DNA from: Mycoplasma parvum str. Indiana
GTDB taxonomy: Bacteria > Bacillota_I > Bacilli_A > Mycoplasmatales > Mycoplasmoidaceae
DNA length: 64,000 bases
Reading direction: 5' to 3'
Assembly: GCF_000477415.1 (NCBI RefSeq)
Contig: NC_022575.1
Span: 124,001 to 188,000 of the forward strand
The notes beneath the pieces are model-generated. The model was not told the DNA's origin. It worked only from the letters and a program-made list of their open reading frames with translations, and made no database searches. Shown piece after piece: positions 10,941 through 22,004 of the stretch; the first letter of the stretch is position 1, and the number at the start of each line of letters is the position of its first letter. The translations under genes were made by a program, and so were the position numbers.

Positions 10941-12062
10941 ATTAAAGGAGGTCTCTTTTGTATTGGAATTACAGGATTTGGCGGGGCTGGTAGTTATTTT
11001 ATTGCAGGAACAACTGGAACAAGTTTAGATCGAAAAAAGAAAGAGTCAATTTTAAATGAAATTTCTGGAGATAGTCCGCTTAATATAGAAGCTTTAAATG
11101 TAAAAGATAAGTGATATTATCATGATGGTAGAAAACCAAATGATATTGAAGTGCATGGCAATCAACAAGGAAAAAATTTTGATATTTGGACAAATTTATC
11201 GCGGGGGGGGATAAAAGAGCGGATTAAAGAAGTTGCCAAGTATTTTATTGTTTGTTATGGAGCCAAGGTCAAAATAATTGATTATGGCATTTCTAATCAA
11301 TATTTTGGAAAGAATGGACAAACAGGTTGAGAGTATATCTGACCAAGTCTTGAAAAAAATCAGTTAAAAGAGGAGAAAGTTGAATGACAAGGCTCGGAAA
11401 TTCAAATAAAGAAAGAACAACAATTATTAGATAAAAAATGCTTTAGTGATGATCAAAAGCAAGAACTTAAAAATATTCAATTTGAAGATTGGGTTGATGC
11501 AAAAATAAAACAAACTTCTTTTCCCAAGGTAAAAGAACTGTTTTATGAAAGCGAAACTGGAATTGAAGTTCAAAAGAAAAGAACTAAAGGGATAATTGTA
11601 ACTGAGATTGGGAATGTTAGACCACATAAGGGGAAAATCCGAATATTACAAGTTATAAAAGGGGATGATTATTGATATGTTGATCTTTGATTTAAACATG
11701 AAGGTTATGAATTAGCTGAACGATTGAGAGAAGAAATTAAAGAACAAATTGGGTGTGAAGTTGTAGAAAATGATGAACAAGAATTAATGTCAACCACAAA
11801 TTCTTGTAAGGGTTTAATAAAAATTGCGAATACTAATTATTATTCGGAAGATTCAAATAAGAAGAATAATAACAATCAGGGAGAATGCTTAAAGACAGTT
11901 TCAGATTCAGGCATACAATTAACAGGAGATTGCAATTATTCGGAAGAAACGGGAACGATTTGAGAATCTGTTAAACAAGAATTAGCAACAAAATGACTAG
12001 AAGTTGGTCAAGAGATTGGCGTTATGTGGCAAGGAAAAAGATTCAAATGAAGAAGTTTCTAA
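10941..12062 (+). CDS. KWRSF-family exported protein 1
   Basis: First of twelve tandem paralogues defined here by (a) an N-terminal Gly-rich membrane/signal segment (ITGFGGAGSYFI), (b) a central block K/RPHxGKIRI..I..G..YWYVD.W (about residue 226) and (c) the C-terminal end GQEIG..WQGKRFKWRSF. 373 aa. No NTG codon precedes the hydrophobic segment before the in-frame TAA at 10908; the best start is ATT 10941 (TTA 10932 possible). An eight-G run (11203-11210) lies at residues 88-90, in frame. Two Cys-containing loops in the C-terminal half are conserved among members. Function unknown; probably a surface protein. Confidence 0.82.
11203..11210 (+). repeat. G8 tract in KWRSF gene 1
   Basis: Eight consecutive G inside codons 88-90; the frame is intact in this sequence. 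Candidate slippage site. Confidence 0.9.
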
Positions 12063-12194
12063 TGAAATTATCTCTTTTAATTGAAAAATTTTGAATTATT
12101 TATAAATAATTGCAAAAATAAAAACTTAATTCTTTTTATTTGTTAGAGATATGGAAAACAAAAAAATAAAGTAAGCGCCATTTTTTAACAAAAA

Positions 12195-13406
12195 ATTATT
12201 AAAGGAAGCCTCTTTAGTCTTGGAGTTTTAGGTTTTGGTGGATCTGGAATTTATGCTGTATTAGGTATTTCTAATAAATCTACAGGATTGGGAAATGGAG
12301 ATTTTGAAAGAGTTATTAATACGATTGTTGATGGCAAGGCAAAAATAAAAAATAAGCCCCGAGTAATAGATTCTTGATATCTATTTGAAGATTGAAAAAA
12401 TTTTGGAAACAATAAAAAGGCAAATTCTAAAAATACAGAACAAGCATTAAGTAATGAAAATGAAGTTTTTGATTTTTGAGATGATGACAGCTGAGATTCA
12501 AAATTTCAAGGTAAATTAAAAGGAAGTGCTCTTGGAAAGATGTCAATGTACTTTAATCTTTGTGAAGGCGCGGATGTAAAAATTATTAGCCAAGGAGAAG
12601 AAAGTAAATATTATTTCAATAAATTGCAAAGCTATTTATGGGCCAATAAAGAAGTAAAAAATGGTAATGTAGATCAAGTATTAATTAAACCTACAGCAGA
12701 AATTAAGTTAAATAAAAATGACCAAACTATTAAAAGTTTTTGTGGTCAAATCCAAGAAAAAAGTCAAAGTGAGACATCGGAGCAGCTTATAGACAAATGG
12801 TTTGAAAATAAATTTTCTTCTTTTAGAAAAAAAGAAGGAACAATAATTTATGCAATGTTGCCAAAAAGTGATAATGGAGGGCAAATTAAAGTTGAAAAAA
12901 ATATTAACAATATTGGAGTAGAAGAACAAATAACTAAAATTCCGATGACGGATCTTTTATATGAAAAAGATAAAGTAGCTGTTTACGATGGGAAAATAAG
13001 AATTTTAGAAATAAACAATAAAAAAGGGATGATTTATGTTGATGAATGGTTTGAGGAGCTTACTAAAGAAGATTTTGAAAAATTTGTGAAAAAGATTACA
13101 ACCAAAGGAAACTGTTCTCTGGATGATGAAAGTTTAAGTTCAGGATGTAAAGGTTTGTTAATCAGAGTTAATGTGAGAACAGAGGGTAAAAATCAACTTA
13201 GTAGTCGAAATTTTGAAAAAGTTCAGATATATAAGAAAGGTGGATATTCAGAAGGAGGTTGAGTTGATGCAACTCAAGGATATGCTGAAGAACTAGGGCA
13301 AAATTGAGAATGATTCAAACTTGAAACAGAAAGAGAATTTGTTAAGTGGAGACGTGAAATTGGAATAGTTTGAAATGGAAAAGTATTTAAATGAAGAAGT
13401 TTCTAA
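12195..13406 (+). CDS. KWRSF-family exported protein 2
   Basis: 403 aa, ends with KVFKWRSF. The in-frame upstream sequence is TAA CAA AAA ATT ATT AAA GGA, so ATT (12195 or 12198) is the only near-cognate start before the membrane segment LGVLGFGGSGIYAVLG. Central block DGKIRILEINNKKGMIYVDE at about residue 262, of the 'YVDEW' sub-type, with a long N-terminal half. One long uninterrupted stretch (12540-13262) contains no TGA, while the ends are rich in TGA-Trp. Follows gene 1 by 132 nt. Confidence 0.82.
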
Positions 13407-13514
13407 TAATAAAAAAGAAATTTATTTATAACGAAAGAGAAATAAAAATAAATAATTTAGCAATATAAGCTGCAAATAATAGTCAAAAAATTTATAAATT
13501 CGAAAGTTAACTAA

Positions 13515-13886
13515 ATGAAATTTATGTGAGTTTTGAATTTGATGGACTTTGATTCTGTACCAATGCTTATTTTGATTAGTGTTTCAAGTTTTTTCATTTG
13601 ATGATTTTTTATGGAATTATGAAGGGATTATAAAAAAATGTCTTATATAAATTTTTTGAAATATCTTTTTTCAGGGAGTTATTTTGTTTATGGATATTCT
13701 TGTTGCATTAGATCTATTAAAAATTTTTTTTCTTCTATTTTTTCTCCTATTAGCAAATTATTTAGTTTTTTAAAAAGGAAAAAGCCCACCAAAGAAGTTG
13801 CTTCATCTGAAGATTCAGTTGTTGAAGAAAAAATAAATACTGAAGAAAAAGGGGAAATTGTTCCAAATGAAAAGGAGAGCGTTTAA
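13515..13886 (+). CDS. small KKMSY-type membrane protein
   Basis: 123 aa, ATG directly after an in-frame TAA. Hydrophobic segment at about residues 13-34 (MLILISVSSFFIWWFF), then ELWRDYKKMSYINFLKYL, a second hydrophobic stretch, a basic KRKKP and an acidic tail. Homologous in layout to the genes at 3992 and 15221. It sits between KWRSF genes 2 and 3. Function unknown. Confidence 0.72.
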
Positions 13887-13932
13887 AAAGTTTTTGATTA
13901 GAAATAAATTACAAAAGAGTTTTCTTTAGAAG

Positions 13933-15066
13933 ATTTCTAAAGGAAGTCTTTTTTGGATTGGTACTTTAGGGTTTGGGGGGGGCAGTAGTTATGGAATTAT
14001 GGGAACAATAAGTAAAAGTATGTTTACTAAAGAAAAGGAATCTGTATTAAATGAACTTGTAAATGATAGTTCTCTTGATCTCAATAAGTTGAAAGTAATA
14101 GATGAATGATACTTATTGGGATTAGATGAAAAAGAAAAAGTAAATCAAAATGGCAAAATATTTGATATATGAAATAAAGATATAAATTTAAAAAATAGCG
14201 GCTTTAAAGAAAGAATTGAGGAAATAGCTAAATATTTTATTAGTTGTTATGGCGCTAAGGTAAAAATTATTAATTACAGTATTGCAAATCAATATTTTGC
14301 GCCACAAGGAAATAATGGTTGAGATTCAATGTGAAGCTATCAAACTGAAATAGGTCAACTTAAAGAAGAGAGTGTAGAGTGGCAAGGTTCTGAAGTTACT
14401 TTAGATCAAAATTCATCTGCGGAAACAATTAATAAAGGATGCTCTGAGGTGGCATGAAAAACAAAAAAAATTAGTAAAGCAGATGAAAATAAATTGGGAC
14501 AAATTAAACTTCCAAAGATTCGGGAACTTTTTGTAGAAGTAAATGAGAACAAAAATAGAGAAGGATCGGGAAATTTAATAAATGGAAAAAAGAGAACTAA
14601 GGGAATAATTATTACAGAATTAGGAAATGTTAAACCACATGCTGGAAAAATTAGATTGATCAAGGTAGAAAATGGAAAAGATTATTGATATATAGATTTG
14701 TGATTTAAACATAAAGGATATGAGCTTGCTGAAAGAATTAATAAAATGGCTCAAGAGGAGCTTGGATGTCAAATTATGGATCAACAAGATTATGAGAGTG
14801 AAAGTGCAACAGATATTCAAAAATGTAAAGGTTTTGTGAAAACCCAATTTAAAGGAATTTTTCAAAAAGAAGTGAATAATGCTGGAAAAGAAGAACAATT
14901 GTGTTTTAAAGGGAATGGAGGGTTTTCAATAGATTGTTCATATTCTGATGAAATTTCTACAGAATGAGAAAATTTGAAACAAGAATTAGGAACAAAATGA
15001 TTAGAAGTGGGACAAGAAATTGGAATTTTGTGACAAGGAAAATCATTTAAATGGAGAAGTTTTTAA
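13933..15066 (+). CDS. KWRSF-family exported protein 3
   Basis: 377 aa, ends with KSFKWRSF. The upstream frame reads TAG AAG ATT TCT AAA GGA AGT, so the stop lies one codon before ATT 13933, and no ATG, GTG or TTG fits before the membrane segment LGFGGGSSYGIMG. A G8 run (13975-13982) encodes the Gly of that segment and is in frame. Central VKPHAGKIRLIKV with YWYIDLWFKHKGYELAERI makes it a close relative of protein 1. A short inverted repeat (TTTAGAA/TTCTAAA) overlaps the start and is followed by a T-run. Confidence 0.83.
13975..13982 (+). repeat. G8 tract in KWRSF gene 3
   Basis: Eight G at codons 15-17 in the membrane segment, in frame. Confidence 0.9.
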
Positions 15067-15220
15067 TGTATTAAAAAATTATTTGTCATTAGAGTAAGAA
15101 TTTAGATGGTTGTAAAAAGCAAAGGAATTGAATATTTAATTTCAATATAAATTTTTTATGAGAATAGCGAATTTAGAAAAAATTTGTTTTAGTAATTTGG
15201 GCTTTAAGATTAAATATTAG

Positions 15221-15496
15221 ATGGGATGGCTTCCTACTGTTTTAATATTCTCTGGTGATATCAGTGATCCCAGAATAATTATGATGGTCAGTTTAACATC
15301 TTTAATGTTTTTTTTAGGATTCTTTGAATTATTTAGGTCACTTAAAAAAATGAGTTATAGGGAATTTTTGTCTTATTTATTATTTATAGGTTATATTAAG
15401 ATAGCTTTTAAGTATATTTTTGGGAATTTGCATTTTTCTAGTATATTCCGAGGAAAGGGAGTTTTATTTAAAAATCGCAAAACTGATGGGGATTAG
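15221..15496 (+). CDS. small KKMSY-type membrane protein
   Basis: 91 aa, ATG preceded directly by TAG. Hydrophobic segment (MMVSLTSLMFFLGFFELF), then RSLKKMSYREFLSYLLF as in the genes at 3992 and 13515, then a second hydrophobic stretch. It overlaps the next small ORF by 11 nt, which suggests coupling. Function unknown. Confidence 0.68.
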   Translation: MGWLPTVLIFSGDISDPRIIMMVSLTSLMFFLGFFELFRSLKKMSYREFLSYLLFIGYIKIAFKYIFGNLHFSSIFRGKGVLFKNRKTDGD

Positions 15497-15659
15497 CAAT
15501 ATTAGTAAATTTTTCTTTGGTGTGGGCGCTATTTGGGCCATTCCTACTACCACTGCTATAGTTAAGGGGGATAAAACTAAAAGCCAGAGATTAGAAAAAT
15601 TAGGAATTTGAGGTAATAGAGATGTTAGTGAATTAAATAATTTATTTAGAACAAATTAG
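15486..15659 (+). CDS. short membrane peptide overlapping the previous gene
   Basis: 57 aa, ATG at 15486 inside the end of the previous gene, one TGA-Trp, stop TAG. Hydrophobic residues 8-25 (FFFGVGAIWAIPTTTAIV), then a polar tail. The frame is open upstream to 15420, so a longer form is possible. No family recognised. Confidence 0.5.
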
Positions 15660-15714
15660 AAAATTAAATTATTTTCGTCATAAATAAGAAAAATTTGTCA
15701 TTTTAAGTTTAGGT

Positions 15715-15742
15715 TTTTTCAACAGCTTATGCTGTTGAAAAA
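15715..15742. terminator. hairpin between small ORF and KWRSF gene 4
   Basis: TTTTTCAACAGC-TTAT-GCTGTTGAAAAA, perfect 12-bp stem with a 4-nt loop. No clear plus-strand T-run follows, so it may act on either strand. Confidence 0.6.
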
Positions 15743-15776
15743 TTGATTTAATTCTAATTTAAAAGGTTTGTAGAAA

Positions 15777-16889
15777 ATTCTCAAGAAAAGTCTTTTTTGG
15801 ACTGGAACTTTAGGATTTGGAGGTGGAGGAGTTTATTCTGTAATGTTAACCACTGGCTCTAGTCTTAATAAGAAAGAACAGGAAACAATATTGAATGAAA
15901 TTGTTCAGGGAGATGCACTAGATACAAATAAATTCAAAGTTAGAGATAAATGGTATCTAAATAAATATGAGGAAGAAAAAAATAAAGAAAGTCGAGGAAC
16001 TTCAGAGGAAGTATTTGACTATTGAAGTTCTGAAGCAATATTAAATAAAGGGTCAGGAAATTGATTTAGGGAAAGAATTACAGCTATAGCCGAGAATTTT
16101 AAAACATGTTGGGATGCTAAAGTTAAAGTTGTGAATCATAGCGTTTCAGATGGATATTTCGGGAAGAAACAGAATGGTAGTTGAGCTGCATTATGAAGTT
16201 ACATGAATGAAAAAGACTTAAAAGAGGAAAAAGTTGATTGGCAGGGCCAAGAATTAATTTTTAAAGAGAAAGAAGGAGGGAATATTATGTGTCAAAACAC
16301 TAATAAAAGTAATACTAAAACTTGGGAGCTTGATCAATCCGCTAAAGCAAAGTTAAGCATTTTAAAAATACCTGAAATGAAAGAACTTTATTTCGAGAGG
16401 GTGAATATTCAAGATAGCGGAAAGAAAAGAACTAATGGAGTTATTGTCGCCAAAACAGAAGATGTAAAACCTCATAAGGGGAAAATACGAATGCTAGAGG
16501 TTGTAAATGGCAATGATTATATATATGTTGACTGATGATTTGAACATGCTAATGAAAGCATATCAAGAAGATTAGAAGAATTAATTAAAGCTGATTTTGG
16601 ATGTACATTAGAAAATAATGAAGATGTAGAAGAACAAAATTCTTCTAATTGTAAGGGAGTGTTAGTAATCGGAGATCCAGAATTTATTGAAAAAAGATCA
16701 ACACAAAGAGATGGGAATAGAAAGTGTTTAAAAAGAAGAGATATTAACAGTGATTGTTCATATGATGAAGAAAATTTGAGTGAAACTTGAGAAGAAATTA
16801 AATTAGAGCTTGGAACAAATTGATTGGAAGTTGGACAAGAAATTGGAGTAGTTTGGCAAGGAAAAAGATTTAAGTGGAGAAGTTTTTAA
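15777..16889 (+). CDS. KWRSF-family exported protein 4
   Basis: 370 aa, ends with KRFKWRSF. The frame upstream reads TAG AAA ATT CTC AAG, so the stop is one codon before ATT 15777 and ATT is the only start candidate before the signal segment LGFGGGGVYSVML. An internal ATG (15843) lies after the membrane segment and would remove it. Central VKPHKGKIRMLEV, YIYVDWWFEH. The N-terminal gene part is closest to proteins 1 and 3. Confidence 0.82.
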
Positions 16890-16957
16890 TAAAAAATGTT
16901 TTTTAAATAAAAGAGATTTAGTTAGTAGTTTTTTATTAAAAGTTAAAAAAAGAAAAA

Positions 16958-18130
16958 ATTCTTAAAACAAACATTTTAAGTCTTGGCGCATTAGGTTTTG
17001 GAGGGGGGGGCATTTATACTCTTTTGGGAATAACAGGAAAAATTGAAGGATTAAAGAAAAAAGAGATATTAATTAATAGTTCCCTCGAAAAAAAAGTTTC
17101 GGGAGAATCCAAATTATATATAAAAGATCCTTGGCTAAGAATGCTGGAAGAAAAAGATGGCATTACTTATTTTGTTGAAAAAGGACAACAAGTTGATAAT
17201 GAAAATTATTTTGATAAATGGAGTGAATTTGAAAATAAAACAATACAAGGTTCTACAAATTTTGAGGCTGATAAGCTAAGGAAAATGTCGAAATGATTTA
17301 TTAGTTGCAAAAAAGCCGATGTCTGAATTATTGGAAATCCAGAATATCAGAAAACTTTTAATTCTAGTGGACAAACGTATTGGTGGACTGAAAAAGAGGA
17401 AAATTGAGAAATTCAGGAGGTTGATACAGAATTACTTAAAAGTACAAGTTTTAAGGTAGAACTTGACAGTCAAATAAAAAATATTGAAAATTTGTGTGAA
17501 AGATTTAAGGAGGATTTAAAGTTCAGTGTTCCTGTAGAAAATAAATTAAAACAGATGAAAGATAGAAAGGGGAATATTGTGAATATTAAGTTGGGAGAAG
17601 GTGTAATAAAAACTGCAGCAAGTTCTGACAATAATGAAGAGAGAAAATCTTATTTGCTGGGAGGGGTGATTTATGAAAAAGAAAAAGTAAATGGGATTCG
17701 AAGAAAGGTTCGTATTATTCATATTGAACAAGGAAATAATCTATTTTATGTAGATGAATGGGTTGAACCCATTAAGATGGAGCAATTGAAAGATTTAAAA
17801 TATCGAATTGAAAAATCTGGAAAGTGCAAAATTTCTAGTGAATTTGAAGAAGATGATGATGAAGTAGGTAACGAGTGCAATGGCGTTATTTTGATGAAAG
17901 AGCTTGTTTGAAATCCCTTAAATAACGGAGAAAATCAAAAAGAAAATGAAAAGTGAAAAGTTTTTACAAATAATAATTGGTCAAATAATGATTTAGGAAG
18001 TAGTTATGGAAATAAAATTCAACAAGATTGAGAATATTTTTCTCAAGAAATTACAACTAAATATGTTTGATGGAGAAGAGAGGTTGGTATAACATGGGAT
18101 GGAAGAACATTTAAGTGAAGGAGTTTTTAA
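16958..18130 (+). CDS. KWRSF-family exported protein 5
   Basis: 390 aa, ends with RTFKWRSF. Start ATT 16958 by alignment (ATT CTT AAA ACA); TTA 16943 is the only other candidate after the in-frame TAA at 16937. The membrane segment LGALGFGGGGIYTLLG carries a G8 run. Central IRRKVRIIHIEQGNNLFYVD and a KSGKCKISSEFEEDDDE stretch place it in the YVDEW sub-type with proteins 7 and 11. Confidence 0.81.
17003..17010 (+). repeat. G8 tract in KWRSF gene 5
   Basis: Eight G preceded by GA in the N-terminal membrane segment; frame intact. Confidence 0.9.
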
Positions 18131-18162
18131 TAATTAGTTATTTAAGAAAAAAATTTAATTAT

Positions 18163-18207
18163 AAATACTTCCTTTATTAGGAAATTTAGTTACTAAAGGA
18201 AGTATTT
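18163..18207 (+). promoter_or_regulatory. start-overlapping hairpin with T-run, KWRSF gene 6
   Basis: AAATACTTCCTTTA and TAAAGGAAGTATTT form a perfect 14-bp stem with a 17-nt loop, followed by T's to 18210. The 3' arm is inside the reading frame of gene 6. The shape is that of an intrinsic terminator or attenuator. Confidence 0.75.
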
Positions 18208-19364
18208 TTTGAATTGCTATTTTAGGTCTTGGAGGTATTGGTAGTTATTTTATACTCGGCTCTCTTGGAAAAAGTTTAAGGGGACTAGAACAAGAACAAA
18301 TCTTAAATCAGCTTTCCCAAGCTGATTCAACATCGAATGTTAATAGAATAACTGTAAAAGATCCATGGATTTTATATCCATGGAATGAAAATGAAGTTTC
18401 CAATAAAAATGGATCGGATGAAAAAAATTATTATTTTGATAAATGAAATCACGAAGAAGTGCTTCGTCAAGATTCAAGAGAAAATTGATTTGTTAATCGA
18501 ATTAAAAAAATTGGATCATATTTTGCAGCTTGTTATGATGCCAAAGTTGAAGTTTTGTCAAATGCTATCATGAAGGAATATTTACAAAATGATAATAAAG
18601 GAAGTAGTTGAGAAGCTATGTGATCAATTGACGTTGATGATTGATATAAAACAGAACAGGTTAATTGACAAGGTCAAGAAATTTTATTTGAAGGTATTGA
18701 TTCGCAATTAAATGGTAGAAATTGCAAAAATGACTGGTGGCAAAAAATTAAAGTAAATGGAGCTGGTGAAAATAAGTTGAAATCAATTAAAATCCCAAAT
18801 CCAAAAAAATTAGTATTTAGTCAAGTTGATAATTCAAATATAAGAAGTAGTGGAAAAATAAAATCCTACTCTCCTAAAATTATGCTTCTTAAAACAAATG
18901 AGGTTAAGCCACATAAAGGAAAAATTAGATTAATGAAAATCAGCAAAGGGGAGAATTATTGATATATTGATTGATGAGTGAAGGCAATAAAAAACTATGA
19001 GTTGAAATTTATAGAAGAATATATTAAAAATACTTTTAATTGTGAAATGGGAGATGATGAAGGTTCGGAAAATCAATCCTCGTGTCAATTAATAACACAA
19101 ATTATTGAAGAGACTTTTGATTTAAAAAGTATATTAAGAAGTACAAATGTTGAATCTCCACAAAATCAAACTGTTGAAAAAGGTTGATGTATTAATAATG
19201 GAGAAAGTACTGTGGAATTAAAGAGAGGTAATTGCGAATATGGAGTTTATATGAAAGATCATTGAGAGCATATTAAGCAAGAGTTGGGAAGAAATTGAGT
19301 AATATTAGGGCAAGAAATTGGATTAGTATGAGAGGGTAAGGAGTTTAAATGAAGAAGCTTCTAA
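18189..19364 (+). CDS. KWRSF-family exported protein 6
   Basis: 391 aa as drawn, ends with KEFKWRSF. At the position where relatives have ATT this gene has GTT (GTT ACT AAA GGA AGT); TTA 18186 or an upstream ATA are alternatives, so the start is the least certain of the family. Membrane segment ILGLGGIGSYFILGSLG. Central VKPHKGKIRLMKISKGENYW, then a long C-terminal region with paired Cys. Its first codons are inside a strong hairpin with a T-run. Confidence 0.78.
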
Positions 19365-19424
19365 TGCCCTAAATTGAATATTTTTATATTTCAGTAATAA
19401 AAAAATCAAGAATCAGATAGGATA

Positions 19425-19459
19425 TTTTTTAGGAATTTTTATGAAAAATTCCTAAAAAA
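19425..19459 (+). promoter_or_regulatory. start-overlapping hairpin, KWRSF gene 7
   Basis: TTTTTTAGGAATTTTT and AAAAATTCCTAAAAAA, a perfect 16-bp stem whose loop is ATG. The 3' arm contains the ATT CCT AAA codons of gene 7. The loop ATG is out of frame (stop after three codons). Confidence 0.75.
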
Positions 19460-20647
19460 ATTTTGTTAAGTTTTGGAATTTTGGGATTTGGAGGCGTCGG
19501 AACTTATACTATATTGGGAGCCGCAGGGGAAGCAATGGGAATAGGATTAAGTAGAAGTGAACAATTAATTAATAGTTCAATTGAGCGAAAGGAGGGCGGA
19601 TTAGAAAAATTAAATGTTAAAAATCCATGATTTAAGTTTGTTAATGAAAAGCAAGGCAATTATTACTACGATTCAGAAATTGAAAATATTTCTAAGGATA
19701 TAAAAGAAGAAAACATTTATTTTGATATTTGGGAAAGCAATCCAAAAGAGATAGATAGTAATAAAGGAGAATGGGATGCAGTTAAAAGAATGGTTTTATG
19801 ATTTGTTCAATGTCAAGGAGCGAGAGCTTGAATGGTCGGGAATTCAGAAATAAAGGGGAGTTTCACTTCGAATAACAGAAGTTCGACATGAATTGATCCA
19901 AATTTAAAGAGAGAAATTCAAGAAGTTGACCCAGAAATTTTGAAGAAAAGTGCTACTGAGGTGCAATTGAATAATAAAAGCAAAAGCTGTCAAAATGGAG
20001 AGACATTAAAAGGAACAATTTATGATGGTGAATTTTCAACCATGACAAAAAATAAGATCGATAGTTTACCAAAAAGAAAAGGTTGAGTGATATTTTTTGA
20101 AAAGGGTGATGTTGTTGCCACTAGAAATAATACAAATATAGAATCTCAAAGAAAATTAAGGGTATATTTACCAGGAGTAGTTTTGGAGCAAAAAAATACA
20201 AATTGAATTAATAGAAAAGTAAGGATAGTTCATATTGAAAAAGGAGATGATGTTATTTATGTTGATGAATGGGTTGAACCTTTTCGGTCAAGTGATATGG
20301 AAAATTTTCGCTTGGAAATAGGCAAAAAGAATAGTTGTAAAATATCAAGTCATTTTGATGAAGATGAAGATAACTCTAAATTAATAGATGAGAATTGTAG
20401 AGGGACATTCATCAAAAAAGAGATTGATTGACGGGCAAAGAAAAATAATATAAAAGAATTTGAATATTTTACTTCTGGTGGAGAATATTGGAAGAAAACT
20501 GACAATGAAAATCAAGGATTATATGGAGAAGAAGCTGGGCAATTATGAGATCAATTAAAAGATAAAGTGGAAAAAGATTATGTTTGGTGGAGAAGGGAAA
20601 TTGGCATTTCATGAAATGGAAAAATTTTCAAATGAAGAAGTTTTTAG
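19448..20647 (+). CDS. KWRSF-family exported protein 7
   Basis: 399 aa, ends with KIFKWRSF and TAG. Start ATT 19448 (ATT CCT AAA AAA) by alignment; TTA 19439 is the only other candidate after the in-frame TAG at 19430. Membrane segment FGILGFGGVGTYTILG. Central NRKVRIVHIEKGDDVIYVDE, KKNSCKISSHFDEDED. Closest to protein 11, sharing the RARAW.VG block in the N-terminal half. Very many TGA-Trp codons, so no long ORF is seen under the standard code. Confidence 0.8.
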
Positions 20648-20712
20648 TAGAAAATTATTTTTTAAAGTTAAAAATTTTTTAATTAAAAATTAAAAAATAA
20701 GAAAAGGAATTA

Positions 20713-20739
20713 TTTAGGGATTTTTTAAAAATTCCTAAA
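20713..20739 (+). promoter_or_regulatory. start-overlapping inverted repeat, KWRSF gene 8
   Basis: TTTAGGGATTTTT / AAAAATTCCTAAA (one G-U pair), then a T-run at 20745-20750. Same AATTCCTAAA core as the neighbours. Confidence 0.65.
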
Positions 20740-21909
20740 ACATCTTTTTTAAGTCTTGGAATTTTAGGGTTTGGCGGTACTGGAAGTTATACTGTTTTGG
20801 GTTTTTCGAATGCTTTTTGAAATAAAGAATTTGAACGAAAAATTAATACGATTTCCGAAGGAAAAGGACAAGACATAAAAAAATTAAAAGTAATAGATCA
20901 TTGATATAAGTTTGATGGGTGGGAAAAAATTGGTAAAGAAACGTCATTAGAAAATAATGTTGAAAAAGAGGGAGAAATATTTGATTTTTGGAATGGAGCG
21001 GAATGAAAAGAGTTTTGAAAAAAAGTTGGAAAAATTGATTCTTTGGGTAAGCTTGCGGGGTATTTTGGATTTTGCGAAAATTCAAAAGTTAAGGTTCTTG
21101 GAGTGAGCGAGGAAACAGGATATTATTTCAATAAACGTCAAGGAGAGATGTGAGCTAATAAGTTTGGAATAGATTGATCTAAAAATAGAGGGGTCAACTT
21201 AGGTCTTGTAAAGCCTACTTCGGAAATTAATTTTGAGGAATTAATAAAAACAGGTGAAGCAGGATTTTGCAAAGATCAGATTGGAAAATCGGAAGAAATA
21301 AATGGTGGATGACAATGACGTAGACTTAAATCATATAAAGAAAAAAAGGGAATAGTTGTTTATGCTGTTTTAAATAAAAATAAAAGTAATTCGCATATTC
21401 AATTGCAAAAATTATCAAAAAATGAAAATAATAGAGAATGAAGTATAGTTCCTGTAAAAGATTTTTTATATGAGAAGGATAAGGTTAAGCCACATGTAGG
21501 AAAGATAAGAGTGATAGAAATAACTAATGATTCAGGATTAATTTATGTAGATGAATGATTTGAAGAAATTGTGAATGAAGATTTAATAAATTTAAAAAAA
21601 CATATAGAAAATATTGAAAAGTGCTCTATCGAAGAAGAGGAAAATTCTAATAAATGTCATGGAATTTGGGTAAAATCTGAAGTAAAAGATGGGGGTGATC
21701 TAAAAAAGGAACTTAGGAATATGGAGGTTTATATGAATGGTGGTGTATATGAAGGCGGATGAAAAAGATTAGGTGAAGGAAATTATAGTGAAGATTTAAG
21801 TAAAAATTGAGAGTGATTTGGAAGTGATTTATCTAAAGAATATTTAAAATGGAGGCGGGAAATTGGAATAGTATGAAAAAATAAGGTATTTAAATGAAGG
21901 AGTTTTTAA
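20731..21909 (+). CDS. KWRSF-family exported protein 8
   Basis: 392 aa, ends with KVFKWRSF. Start ATT 20731 (ATT CCT AAA ACA) inferred from alignment; TTA 20725 and others remain possible because the next upstream stop is at 20698. Membrane segment LGILGFGGTGSYTVLGF. Central VKPHVGKIRVIEI, LIYVDEWFEE. Relative of protein 2 (both carry a YYFNK block in the N-terminal half). The minus-strand ORF at 20843-21085 is its shadow. Confidence 0.8.
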
Positions 21910-21970
21910 GGAAAATGTTTTTATTATGGAAATCATTGTAAATTAAAAGTCAAAAAATAGGAGAAAACTT

Positions 21971-22004
21971 CTTTTAAGGAATTTTCTTTAAAAATTCCTA
22001 AAAG
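21971..22004 (+). promoter_or_regulatory. start-overlapping hairpin, KWRSF gene 9
   Basis: CTTTTAAGGAATTTT / AAAATTCCTAAAAG with one bulged A, followed by a T5 run. The 3' arm overlaps the first codons of gene 9. Confidence 0.65.

Noticed and set aside
19441-19455. ATG in the hairpin loop before KWRSF gene 7 as its start
   Set aside because: It is out of frame and meets TAA after three codons.
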